A stretch of DNA of 64,000 bases. It comes from Pristionchus mayeri (lineage: Eukaryota > Nematoda > Chromadorea > Rhabditida > Neodiplogasteridae). The DNA lies in assembly GCA_036245805.1 (NCBI GenBank), contig BTRK01000001.1:22699087-22763086 (forward strand), written 5' to 3'. How positions within the stretch are numbered: the stretch's first letter is position 1; every line of letters begins with the position of its first letter. Made by a program: the position numbers and the translations under genes. This document shows positions 47,323 to 63,632 of the stretch, piece after piece. The notes below the pieces were generated by a model that was not told where the DNA came from, made no database searches, and was given only the letters and a program-made list of their open reading frames with translations.

Positions 47323-48531
47323 GCTCCCCTCATCATCTATTGATGTTGGAGTCTCCATCAGCTTCTCAATACCCTATGTTTACTCCCTTCACTCGTATGT
47401 ATAACTTGGTTTTACAGTGTGTATTGGCCAATCCCGATTCAGAATTATGTATACATCCATAATAACTAATTTGTAAAAATCTATTTATTCACTGTTTGTA
47501 TGACTATTTATAAGCATGCTCACGGTCGATAAAGAGATGTGGCATTGGAATCATCGATATTTGACATCTTAATGTGAGGAGAAGGACGTCTTTTTCTAAT
47601 GAGGTGTGAATAAGCGAAAGAATAAATGGGGGTTTTAAGTGATCGGGTTTATTATGATGTTTCAATCATTTATTCGATCATCAAGACGGAGGCCTTATGA
47701 CGTTTAATTTTCTTTTTTCCAAATCGTGAAATCCAGTATCTATAGAGAAATCAAACAAACAGTGTAAAGAATTTTTGGTAAGCGCCTTGCTGCTCTACTC
47801 AGATGTTGCTTCATTTTCGCTCAAGGACGTCACGAAATAACGGATGCAAATGATACAAACGTAAATATATATCTTTATCGCACATAGTTAAAATGCGCGA
47901 GTACAATAAAAACAGAAAAACCAGCAGCTCGGAGCTGGTAGGTGGACTGGTAATTGTCGAATTGATAAATGTAGAGTAGCCGCCGCATTCGACGACTCGA
48001 GAATCGAGTAGACTTGTAGATGAGGATTGGACATTATAGAAGATAAGACTTGGACATTATAGAAGATAAGACCGGACATTATAGAAGATAAGACTTATAG
48101 AAGATAAGACTAATTAAAACTCATCGTAAATTTCAAGCCTCTATTACATATACCTTCCATTGATTATCAAAGTAACTCTACACTTATCTATAATCCAAAC
48201 TCTGTATCACATGTGGGTTTGTTTTTTTTTGTTTTCCAAGCTGTTTAGATGCTGGTTGACTACAACCATGGGTTCAGAAACTCTTTCTTCATAAAAGTCT
48301 CAATGCATCCATTTTGCTCTTTCACCTTACTTGTTTTAGTCTTAATAGTTAATCAGTCGCCTGTAGATTCTGATTTCACATCATTTTGAGATCTCTGATC
48401 ATCTTGATCACAAATCGAGTTCCCGATCGTAGACAAGACTAGAAAGCCTAAGCCTAAGCTCCGCCCACTCAGATAACGAGAAACTCGCATCCATTCCATT
48501 CTTTCTCTCGGAAAGTGAGAGATGGCCTCTT
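47323..48531. other. Intergenic, rpn-2 to dehydrogenase 2
   Basis: Holds the rpn-2 3' UTR (AATAAA at about 47620) and a short tandem repeat at 48028-48110. No gene seen. Confidence 0.5.
48028..48110. repeat. Tandem repeat of GGACATTATAGAAGATAAGA
   Basis: Three copies of a 22-24-bp unit plus a final partial copy (ATAGAAGATAAGAC). Confidence 0.9.
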
Positions 48532-50010
48532 CTACTTTCTTCCAGGGGAAATCTGTCCTTATAACTGGTGAATCGATGACTCCTTAATCTGAATGATCTT
48601 TGATCTATTAGGCTCGTCGAATGGAATCGGTCGAGAGACAGCTCGAATGTTTGCTGAGAGAGGCGCGAAAGTGACCATCACAGGCAGAAATGCAGAGACT
48701 CTCAAGGTCTTTTTATTTATTATTACTCAAATCGATTTCGAATCTTGGCAGAGGACGAAGGAATTGTGTCTCGAGGCAGGATCCAATGAGGAGGACATCC
48801 TAGAGGTATTCACAATGGTCGCCTCTCAACTGTAAAAAAGGTCTATGGGCATCCTTGTTAGGTTATGGATTTGCATGGAGTGATTGTGACTCTTCTTCCC
48901 TTGTAGATCATCGCCGATCTCGAGGCAGAAGAAACTCCGAAGAAATTGGTGGACGAAACAGTCAAGAAGTTCGGAGGAATCGATGTACTAGTGAGTGATC
49001 TCCTCCTTGGTCCATTTCCTAATTGATAATCGTGGTAGGTCAACAACGCCGGAATGGCTCTGGCTGATTCTCAGGGGCGAGCTCACATGGATGTGCCCGT
49101 TGAATTGTTCGATAGGACAATCAACGTGAACACTCGATCGTGAGTGTCCTCCCCTCTCCTCTCCTTCGCATTACTGATTCCTTCAGAATCCTCGTGCTTA
49201 CCAATCTGGCAGTTGCCCATCTGGAGAAGACGAAGGGAGCAGTAGTGAATGTCTCCTCTATCGCCGCCCTTCCCTTCGGACAGAATGTGATGGGAGAGAG
49301 AGAGGGAAGGGAAGGATTCTTCTCCTTCAGGAGGTCTACTACTCCATCTCAAAGGCAGCACTCGATCAGTTGACAGTCCAGATGGCAGCCAAGTTGATCC
49401 ACAAGGGAATCAGAGTGAACTCAGTCAAGTGAGGACTCCCCCCCCCCTCGTGATCTCTTGACCTCGTTCAGTCCTGGTCTGGTGGCGACAGACATCATCC
49501 ATAAGATGGGAGTAGGAGAGGAGGCAGAAAAGGTTTGTCCATTTATTTCTTACAATTGTCCCAAGACACTTTGCAGGCACTTTTCTCGCTCGGTCAGAAT
49601 AAAGCGATGATTCCTCTCGGGAGAGTAGGAGTACCAGCCGATATTGCCAAAGTGAGTCGTCACTCCATAGAGAAAAAAACTGATAACCGCCTATCCGTGT
49701 GAGTACTGATAAGAGACGATGAAATGACGTGGAACTGCCTGAGATCGAGAGTGATGTATGATACTACAATTGAGAAGGATGGTCAATGACCACGAGAATA
49801 TCCACTCTCGTCAAGTAGTAGACTAGCAGGTCAAATAGCATCAGAGAATGCAAATAGCATCTATCACCTCAGTGCCAATCCCTGTGATTCCAGTTGATCG
49901 TCTTCCTCTCTGATCGATCTCAGTCTGAGTTCATCGTGGGGCAGAGGATCGTCATCGACGGAGGATCTGTACTCAAGAGCAATCTCCTCTCCTTCGGACA
50001 GGACTCGTGA
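48532..50010 (+). CDS. Short-chain dehydrogenase/reductase 2 (classical SDR)
   Basis: NAD(P)-dependent classical SDR, paralogue of the gene at 21215-23006; the substrate is unknown. Ten exons: 48532-48567, 48612-48706, 48752-48805, 48907-48990, 49039-49139, 49187-49286, 49331-49428, 49472-49532, 49577-49651, 49894-50010. Motifs: ITGSSNGIG (cofactor), GRNAETLK, VNNAGMAL, VVNVSSIAALPFG (catalytic Ser), YYSISKAAL (Tyr-x-x-x-Lys), NPGLVATDII, and FIVGQRIVIDGGS near the C-terminus. No signal peptide. Intron positions and phases correspond one-to-one with dehydrogenase 1, so they arose by duplication rather than retroposition. Intron 6 is only 44 nt. All catalytic residues are present, so it is probably active. 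Confidence 0.93.
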
Positions 50011-51078
50011 ACTATTCCTCGTCCTTGTATAAATATTTGGACTCTATTAACACATTCGTCTTTTCAAGCCATCTTATTGCATTTTTCTTAGTCCACTGAA
50101 ATATAGAGAACTTCTGCATATCTTCGATCCACACATTCTCAATTTCTGTTCTGTGCTAATCAGAGAACGATCCTTTTCACCTCTCGAGGCTTCCCTATCT
50201 ATATCACTCTCTGCGAGATGTTATAAATTGAGTTATTCGCTCTTGCGATTAACTCAATTTACATATTTGAATGAAACCCCTGAGAATGGAAGTGAATCGG
50301 CCTTGAGATGGGAGAGGAGATGAGACCTTATTTATCACGCCCTTTTCTACGTATTCTAAGAAGTCGTCATCGCCCGCCCCTGCTTGACGTGTTCACATTG
50401 ATTCTTCCCCTTCGGAGACTTGATTCCCACGATTTATAAATTGTCCGAGAACAAATGTCATTACAAATAAGTCAATGAAGAATAGTATATTCATTTTGCA
50501 TGTTGTCATGTGATCTCATGCGTATCCACAGCTGCAAGATTTCGCAAACTAAGGGAGGATATAGGGGGATGTTGTGAGTTGAAGGGGAAATTGATGAGAT
50601 GCAGTCATTCCACTCATGTTCTCTGTTGCCAGGGATACGGAGAGGGGGGAGTGCCTCTCTATCTCTGATAGATGAAATACCCCTTTCTCCTTCCTATCCC
50701 TTCTCTAAGAAGTGTCCGATTCTGAGTGAATCCAAATAGATTCCAGAAATGTTTCAACTAAATTTGTGCTTTCCCAAACTGCCTTATGAGGATGCTCGTT
50801 AAATGGATCTAAGGGACTTCATGGGGAGATGGAGAGAGAGAGGTTTTCCTGTCTCGAGTCTTCGCGGTTGGTTGCATTCCTTCCGTCTCTATTAGTGAGT
50901 CAAGTCCAGCCTCTCGTTCTCCCACTCATTCAACAGATGCGCCATTCATTATCTACCTGATTACCGTCAATCTCAATCGGAAAAGATCTTCTCCCTTCGT
51001 ATTTATCTCAGTTGTCGTCGCCATATCCCGTGCATAATTTGTTATTGATTTCAAGTGAATCGATTTCTATTCTTCAGG
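50011..51078. other. Intergenic, dehydrogenase 2 to AK5-like gene
   Basis: No coding signal. Contains a 12-bp perfect inverted repeat TAAATTGAGTTA with a 14-nt loop (50224-50261). Confidence 0.5.
51071..51077 (+). promoter_or_regulatory. Probable trans-splice acceptor of the AK5-like gene
   Basis: TCTTCAG is followed after one nucleotide by the ATG (51079). With no upstream exon seen, this fits spliced-leader addition and supports the start chosen. Confidence 0.5.
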
Positions 51079-54000
51079 ATGGGGACGGAAGCGAAGGCAT
51101 ATCTCACTGAGCACTACATACCACAACTGTTCGAAGTAAGAACTGCTACGTCGTCCCATTCATTTTACTTCTCTCGAGCATTCCTCGTCATTCTCACTCA
51201 TTATCTTCTAAATATGTAATTTGAGGGATTGATGACTGGGCTGATCTACAATCGACCGGATGATCCCATCGAATTCCTCGAAGGAGCACTCATGAGAGTG
51301 AGCATCTATCCTAATTAAGCTGTGATTACGGGGATGGGACGATGACACGGAATCGATTCATTCCACGAATAGGGCTAAACTTTTTATTACCACTTTCTTC
51401 GACCTTGACAAAGCGCTACTGTATTTGGTGGAATAATATAATCTCAGAAAATTCCCTCTGTTTTCGTAGTAGAATACTGTAGAGCGTGGTGTTAATCGAG
51501 TCGTGATGACTATCCCATCGTCATCACTCTAGTAATGCGACTGCTTACGTCGTCATCGACAGTGGAAGGGAAGGGAGTAGGGGGAATAGAGAGAGGCTTC
51601 CATCCAGTGTATGAAAGGGAATCGGAAACGGCCGATAATGGAGTAATCTAGATATTCGTTGTTCAATAATCTCGTGACTTCAGATTCGCGAGAGTCCCAA
51701 TGAGCCATTCGCGTGGGACATGTTTATCAACAAGGACCAAGAACGTCAGTCTAGATATTACTCATTCCACAATAGAGAAAGGAAGTAGAAGGAATTGTCT
51801 GGGACAAGGAAGACCCCCACTTTTCCTGTGGGAGAATGTCAGTTGAACGGTTGGTACGTGAGAAAGACACAGAACTTTGAAGGGAAAAGAGAGGATATCT
51901 TCGAAAGTCGAATGGAGTAAGAGTAGAGGAGAGTGAGTAGGTGAATGGGGCTTCTCTCTCTTCGAATGGGCTCGAAAATTGCTGTGTCCCTCCATCCCTC
52001 CCCCAGCCAATGGCCCTTACACGGCCCCTTATACTACTACCCCGTTCTTACCTCCTCTTCCTCTTCATTCTAAGTGAAAGCAGTCCTCTTCTACAATTAG
52101 TAATCGATACTCAGCGAATCACCGTAATCGTCGATCGATCGAAAAGCAGAGCAGCGTCGTATCGAAGAAAGGGACTCCCATTCCCCATCCGGTAGGTCAA
52201 CAAAGGGTCGATCGAAAGCTAGATGGAACAGCTCTATGGAATTATTAGACTGTTTAAGTAGTATATGTGAAAGAGCGGAAATGAATAATGGCTATTGAGG
52301 GGGTCTCTCGATCGGGGACTATCGAGAGAACGCCGACTGTCCAGAGAGGATCGAGTGTCCAGAGGGAGGAGAGCAGACACAGGTGAGGAGAGAAGGGGGA
52401 CTAATGAACACCCCCATCTTGGGCTTCCTCTATTCAGCATCACTCGAAATATTCGGGAATGGCCAATAGTACAATGAGATTGATGTGCGATGGAGACTCT
52501 CTTTCTCCGTGGTCGTATAAGTGTCCACCCTTGCAGTCGTCCTTCGACTCGCGAGGAGATGGTCATCCGTCGTCAGCCATCAGTGATCAAAGCAGCCGAA
52601 GTGGCAGAGATTCCCGATGTACCCGTCATCCTCTTCATGGGTATGACGACTACTCTTGTTTTCAACGATTACCGGATGTTTAAATGGAATGGAATATGTG
52701 ATAGAGTGGGGATGGGTTGGAAGTGAGTGGTGGATGACAGACTAGACGAAATCAGATCAATTAAGGAGGACCAGGAGGCGGGAAGACCAAAATCGCAGCT
52801 AAGGTCTACAATTCACTCGCTGATAAGGTCACTCCTCTTCCTCTTTAGACCAACTATCGAATATGATTATGAATCTACAATTTTACATCTAGATATCTTT
52901 TGAATTTTATATGTTAATAATCATGAGAAGTTGGAAATGTTAGGTATTCATCATCAGTCATAGTTTAGAGCGGAGGATTGTAGATCCTCAGATCTTACAG
53001 TCTTCAGGTCTGGTTAGGTTTGAATCCGTTTGAGTCGAGTTCTTCTGCGAATTATAGACACTGTTGCAGGGATTGGTGCACGTGTGCATGCCTGATATAG
53101 TGAGGAATGCACTCTCGAAGTACAAGGATAAGTACCCCGAATGGAGAGAAGCCAACGAGAAGTATCTGAGAGGTAAGAGAACCCTCTCCAGTCTACTCCC
53201 TTCTCTCATAACGGGCCAATCTGTCTCTCCCTCCCCCACCCACGCCTTCCTTCCCATGGAGGGATTGAGAGCATCACTCTTCTAGTTCCCCTCCCCTCGT
53301 GCTCTCGATTACTGTCGGCATTTCTGCCCTCATCATAACAGAATAGTCATCTCACTCAATGGATAGATCCCTTCCCTTCTCACGCCCCAATGCACTCCGA
53401 GTGTAGTCGAGTGGTAGTCAAGACGACAGAAGATGAGGGGGAGAACGAGAAGGATTGCAGGGGAACTCATTCCGAATACTCTCGCTCTTGCTCTAGTGAA
53501 GGCTGAGATGGGAAGACACAGAGAGGCTACCGCATTCTTCCTCGAGGTTACACTATGCGATTGAGTGAAAATAATAATGAAGGATTCATTCCTCATTCGG
53601 CGAGAAACGACATCATTAACATACGCGAATGCAGTGATATTTTTGCTAGATTATCTTAGCAAACCATGACCATTAGCAAACCATGACCAGCCGTAGCTCA
53701 GTTGGTAGAGCGACTATAGATCCTTAGGACACTGGGTCGAATCCGGTTGGCTGGAGTTCCATTTGCATTAGTTATGTTTACAGGGATTCCCTCGAGAGGC
53801 GAGACAAGTGGAGGATTTCGAACGACAGGTGTAATTTGAACTTTAGGATGAAAGGAAGAGAGATTTGAGGTGAAAGCGGTGAACATGGCGTTGATTCTTG
53901 ACTACGACGAGCGAACTCTGCGAGAGCATATGGAGAGAAGGGGATTGGGAATGGAGATCATCGATCAGGTGGGAAGAAGGAAGAGAAGGAAGAGAAGAGA

Positions 54001-56633
54001 GAGATTGCAGAAGATCAAGGAGTTCAAGCAGAAGACTCTTCCTTCTGCCAAGTACTTCGATGACCAGAAGCTGCTCCATCTGGTATGAGAGGAGGGATAG
54101 AGAAGCATCCATTCACACTCATCTAAGAAGAAGCTGATCTTACTATGGAATGTCCTGTTGAGATTCCCGGAGAGAAGGAGGAACACTTCATATTCGATCG
54201 AATGAAGCATCTCGTAGTGAGGGCCATGGAGGGAGGAATATCCGCCCCCAACACAGCCCATCACAGAGAGGTTTGACCTACTCCGTTGAAGAGGATGACT
54301 GATGAGTAGCAGCATCCCTCGAATGGTCGTGTGTCTACGGGTGCAGGAGTGGCAGTTGCAGCAGTGACTCATCACGAGGAAAGTGCAGTCTCCAGACAGA
54401 ACACGAGTGAGATGAACACTCTCAGCACTCCCACCTATCAACCTCTTTCTCAGTTCAAAAATCACCCAGTGTCGAGAGATCATCGAAGACACCGCAACAG
54501 GGAAGAGTGAGTTAGACAGCAGGATGGAATATCGATCGAAGAATTCTCAGAGGTCACGCACTCCTCGATCGAGGAATGAAGAAGAACACGCAGAGAATGG
54601 GCATCAGAGGGGTGAGGAGAGGGGGGAGAGAGAGTGAGGGGCGGGAGGGGGGGAGTGTCGAGGGGGGGGAGGGGGAGTGAGGAGGAGATTGCAGCAGAGA
54701 CTTCGTCATCGAAGAGAGGGACGAGTAGAGGAAGCAGAAGGAGTCAGAGGGAAGGTGAGGGAGAAAGGAAGGAGAGAGAAGGAAGGAAGATTCAGAATCA
54801 GCATCTGGAAGGGAAACTTCCATCAAAAACCACACGAGACAGGAATCAAATGAGGTGAGAGGAGAGATAGTGAAGTGAAGAGAGCACTCTGGTATCCGAA
54901 GAGGAATTACTGAATGAATGGATTCAGAACGAAGGAACTACAACGAGCGATGAGCGACCACCAGCACCCTCCAGGACGAGTATTCAGAAGGGTAAGGGAG
55001 GGGATGAGAGAGGGGAGGATTAGTACCCAAACTAATATATAATAGTGTACGATTGCAGTGGCGAGTGTAGAGAAGCCAGCGACGAGACAGGAGACGTCAG
55101 GTGAGAGAGAAGGAGAGGGAAGGAATGAGAGGGACGTCGTCGTTGAGAGAGAAGGAGAGGGAAGGAATGAGAGGGACGTCGTCGTTGAGAGAGAAGGAGA
55201 GGGAAGGAATGAGAGGGACGTCGTCGTTGAGAGAGAAGGAGAGGGAAGGAATGAGAGGGACGTCGTCGTTGAGAGAGAAGGAGAGGGAAGGAATGAGAGG
55301 GACGTCGTCGTTGAGAGGGGAGAGATCATTGCAGAGAAGAGCACACGCACTTTCAAGGGATTGCCACAGAATGCACCCGTGATACTCATCATTGGTTAGT
55401 GAAGGGAGAGGGATGAGGGGGAGGAGTGGGAGCATTCAGGGGCACCTGGATCGAACAAGGGAGAATACGCAGCAAGAATTGCCAAGAAGTACGATGGATA
55501 CGTACTCTTGAATATGAGTGATCTACTGAGGAAGAAGGTTAGCCCGTCCTCTACTCAGCCATTCAATACATTCTATTTCTTAGGTAGCTGAATCAAAGGG
55601 AGATGATCTGTGGGATAGAATAGGCAAGAAGATGGACCAGGGAGAGGCTGTGCCCATGGTGAGTCCCCCTTGGATACTATTCATCATCTCTGATCATTGA
55701 AGAAAGCCTGTCGAGAATTGCTGTACACAGCCATAGAACAACATCAAGGTGAGTGAGGGAGAAGAAGGTGGAAGATCAAAGATTATTCCAGGCACGAGTT
55801 GGGGCTACGTCATAGTTGGATTCCCGAGGAACCAGATACAGATGGCAGATTTCGAATCTGTCGTGAGTTCTCTCTTTTCGTCTACTGAGAGACACCTGGC
55901 GATGTTCCTTCTTTTCCGATCGGTCGTCTCGATATCTCTATCCTCATCGACTGCACTGAGCAGTACTGTACCAAGAGTGTCAATGATCGATACCAGAAGG
56001 GACTCACGACAGGAACCCAACGAGCAGGTGGGTACTGTAGGAGTAGACTGTATTCAAGATCCGATGCATTAATTGGTGAATTTGAGATGATGCAGCGGAC
56101 ATCTTCAAGACTCGAATGGTCTTCTTCAAGCAGGTTGGGTGTGAATTGTAGTTCAGATGAGAGCTCCTTCCCAGAATACTCTTCCCATGCTCAAATATCT
56201 CGACGACAAAGCGAAGTTGCGTGTGGTGCGTGCTGATGCCGATATGGTAATGCATGCTCACTTTCGCTGTCCTCTCTTGCATCACTTCAATCCTCAGAAA
56301 TGTATCATTACAAATCAGATTTAAGGCGCTGTTGACAGGTTCGATAACAAATAATTAGATGCTATCTTTCTCTGTCTATCTAACACAGATTTCGATTTCT
56401 GCCAATCATCTTTCACAGCACAATTCTGTCACTTAACTTTGCATCCTGTCCCTATCTTTCTAATGCCCTATATCACCGGAAGAGTGACTATCGTGCAAAC
56501 TGAATTGTTTGAGGTGGATGGAGATGCTGACGAAGACAAGATCTTCAATGATATAACCACAGCCATAGAAAATTCACTCCTAATTGATGGTGAGCTTCCA
56601 GAGAACATCGAATTCCATTCTACTCCGGAATGA
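51079..56633 (+). CDS. Double adenylate-kinase-domain protein (AK5-like), P-loops diverged
   Basis: About 30 exons from ATG 51079 to TGA 56631-56633, phases mostly checked. The N-terminus (YLTEHYIPQLFEGLMTGLIY) looks like the RIIa/DPY-30-type helix pair of AK5 proteins. Domain 1 (about 52537-54270): P-loop FMGGPGGGKTKIA, CMPDIVRNAL in place of GDLLR, GFPREARQVEDFE, DYDERTLREHMERR. A Ser/Arg/Glu-rich linker follows (about 54310-55100). Domain 2 (about 55335-56633): ILIIGAPGSNKGEY, NMSDLLRKKV, GFPRNQIQ, LIDCTEQYC, DADEDKIFNDI. Functional adenylate kinases read GGPGSGKGTQ. Here domain 1 replaces KGTQ with KTKI and domain 2 has N for the last loop glycine and E for T, so catalysis may be weak or lost. 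Linker exons and the 55892 acceptor are the least certain. Five introns use GAG acceptors. Whether 55101-55334 is intron or exon is open. Confidence 0.82.
53656..53689. repeat. 17-bp direct duplication at the tRNA pseudogene edge
   Basis: TTAGCAAACCATGACCA occurs twice in tandem. The second copy overlaps the first three nucleotides of the tRNA-like sequence. Confidence 0.85.
53687..53755 (+). pseudogene. tRNA-Tyr pseudogene in an AK5-like intron
   Basis: Acceptor CCAGCCG pairs with TGGCTGG (53748-53754) plus A; the D-arm is GCTC-AGTTGGTA-GAGC; the T-arm ACTGG-GTCGAAT-CCGGT is intact. The anticodon region CTATAGATCCTTAGG matches eukaryotic tRNA-Tyr (normally CTGTAGATCCTTAGG). The anticodon reads ATA instead of GTA, about four nucleotides of the 5' anticodon stem are missing, and the usual tRNA-Tyr intron is absent. 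The 5-bp anticodon stem cannot form, so it is not a working tRNA. Confidence 0.75.
55101..55334 (+). repeat. 42-bp minisatellite, five units, reading-frame neutral, with splice sites at both ends
   Basis: Units start at 55103, 55145, 55187, 55229 and 55271 and are essentially identical. The segment begins GTGAGA and ends CATTGCAG, the commonest intron borders in this window, and is 234 nt (78 codons). If retained it adds five copies of the 14-residue EREGEGRNERDVVV block without a stop. If spliced, the frame also continues. I favour an intron, but both are open. Confidence 0.85.
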
Positions 56634-56737
56634 AGTTCATGAGAATCAAATTGAGGTGAAGCGAGTGGAAGCAGTCTCGAATCTGCTAAGCAATCATAAC
56701 GAGCCCAACATTCAAGTACTTGCAACTTCCCACTTAA

Positions 56738-57169
56738 AGTTACCCAACAACCGTCAAAATGGCCTATATTTTTATTCCTGAAACTTATAGACATAAAATA
56801 GACTAGTAGAAATGCAATACTAATAAAATCAGAAAATCAATAATTAGTCACAGAATTGACCTCAAAACATGTGTTGCGCTACCCTGATGAAGACCGATTT
56901 TCCCGAGAGGTTTGAAACATGAATATTCTGTGTGCTGTAATTAGCGTTCACAAGCCCGGTTCTATACCAATTTTATCCTCGCTTCTCCCCCGGTTGTAGA
57001 AATATATATTTCAACAGCAAAAACTTCAATATTAAGCCCACATAATCGATTAAACAATATTTAAACAAACCGCGCATTTTAAATTACGGTACTTAGTGCA
57101 TGTTCATGCAAATTCGCGGTAAGGTATTGTTCAGGCGCTAATTTTAAAATTTTGCACGGTTGGGTAACT
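56738..57169. mobile_element. TTAA-flanked inverted-repeat element (piggyBac-like non-autonomous), copy 2
   Basis: Starts AGTTACCCAAC and ends GTTGGGTAACT, flanked by TTAA at 56734-56737 and 57170-57173, exactly as in the element at 2674-3382. The inverted match continues weakly (CCGTCAAAAT against CCGTGCAAAAT). The interior differs from copy 1 apart from a CTGATGAAGACCG string that also occurs there. No transposase. It lies about 100 bp after the AK5-like stop codon. Confidence 0.75.
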
Positions 57170-57173
57170 TTAA

Positions 57174-58868
57174 GTTTTAAAATCGTATTTGTTGTCACAT
57201 CGTATGTAAACGCATATTTTTCTCTAAAACATCGAATTGTGATGAGAATATTTTGTACATACTATATCCATTGTAGAATGCATCCATATTAAATAAAGTA
57301 TTTAAACAAAATTATGTTGAAATATGCTGCACAACTCAAAACAAAACTGGAAAAGTCCACACATATCCTTCCTTACCGAAAATTATACATATAGATATTT
57401 ATATGAAATCATATATTTATCTAAGAATAGTTCTCCCTAGAAAACTAAAGACTGAGGAGGGTTCACTACCGCGGTATACCGGGTGGTTAGCCTGTACTAT
57501 TTGCGCAAATTTGTTATGTAAATGGATTTGCCCATTTGTCATTTAAAAAAAATTTGACGGATTAAAAGTGGGTCCATTTGTCCATTTATTCTGGGCGGTC
57601 TTCGAATAGATAGTGTGTTTAGTAAAAAGGATCGATCCGATCTGCTTTTTCCGGGATCTTTGCCGCGAAACAGCAAAAGGGCATTCGGAATTTTCACCAT
57701 GGTGTAATCTGCTTCTCTGACACTCTCTTCCTAGACCATTTATTCCGTCTAGACTAGCTTCACCTCTTTGTCTATCACTAATATTTATATTAATGATCAC
57801 GAACAGTTGCTAAAAATATAGCGTTAATTATTTTTTTATTTTATTTTGCTTGTGCGCCCTCAACGAACTTGCAATGTATGTCAAATTCCTGATTTTTGCC
57901 TCACGGTTTTGGCCTAAAATTTCTTATTTGATCTGGAATTTTCCAAGGAGTCCACTAATTTGGCGCTAGAGTTCGCTAGATGCGTCCAATAGAATCCCCA
58001 TTGTTGTCTCGGCCGGATAGATGCAGATCTGGGCCGATTGGAGGTTGGGGCGAGATTTCGCGAGACTCCGTGGGTTGCGCAAGACACAAATAGTATCCGC
58101 GGAAAGGGTGCTCTTGACGGGTTGCCAATCATCGGATTGACCTCATTCACTCATATATTATGAACGTATGGCACGTAGGCAGATATAGTGGCGATCGTGA
58201 AGAGATATTAGGAGAGAAGAGCCAAGAGATCGGCACACTCAAGAGAAGACGACGAGAAAGCCATAAATCCGAATAGGCTCTCTTGTTCGTTCGATAAAAT
58301 GAATGGTCACTCCACGTGCTCAGCACGTCCTGACACGTAATATCGATCACACGCTTCGCGCTTTTCTTTTCAAGGCATGACACGCTTCGCGCTTTATCGA
58401 TTGGTTTGTGCGAGCTTGGACTGGTTGATCTCACGCAAGCGCGCCAGACAATCAATAGAGCAGGAAGGAGAGGGGTAGGGGTAGTAGAGGGGACACTCTT
58501 TCCACTCTTTTCCCGTCTCTTCTCTCTTTCTCTTGCTTTCCTTCACTCGATGGATCTGTCTCTGATGCACTTCACTTGATTATTTTCCATAATATTTTTT
58601 AGCTTATTTCCTACTGCTTAATTTTTTGTAGCCATCCTAATGTTAATGTCATCATTTTCCACCGTTCTTACTAGCATGTACATAACAACACGTTCTTATA
58701 TCACATTGATAAGCTGTGCCCAAGTAGTTGTCATTTGTTCCGTGTTCGGTAAGAATGCAAGTAACCTATTGCAGGAGCGGGTAGCACGGGTCGTGGAGTC
58801 ACTGCAACAACCGCGACACCGCGCCAAGAGAGTTCCACCACCAATCACGGAGGAAGCGAGACCAGACC
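57174..58868. other. Intergenic, to the DDX3 gene
   Basis: No coding exon seen. CACGCTTCGCGCTTT is repeated at 58350 and 58381. GTAAGA (58749) to ATTGCAG (ending 58774) may be a 5' UTR intron or a trans-splice acceptor for the helicase gene. Confidence 0.45.

Positions 58869-63632
<4,764 letters not shown>

Noticed and set aside
53687..53755. Functional tRNA with ATA anticodon
   Set aside because: The anticodon stem cannot pair because about four nucleotides are missing; the rest matches tRNA-Tyr, so it is a pseudogene.
55101..55312. CRISPR-like array
   Set aside because: The units are contiguous with no spacers and lie in a nematode gene; this is a minisatellite.
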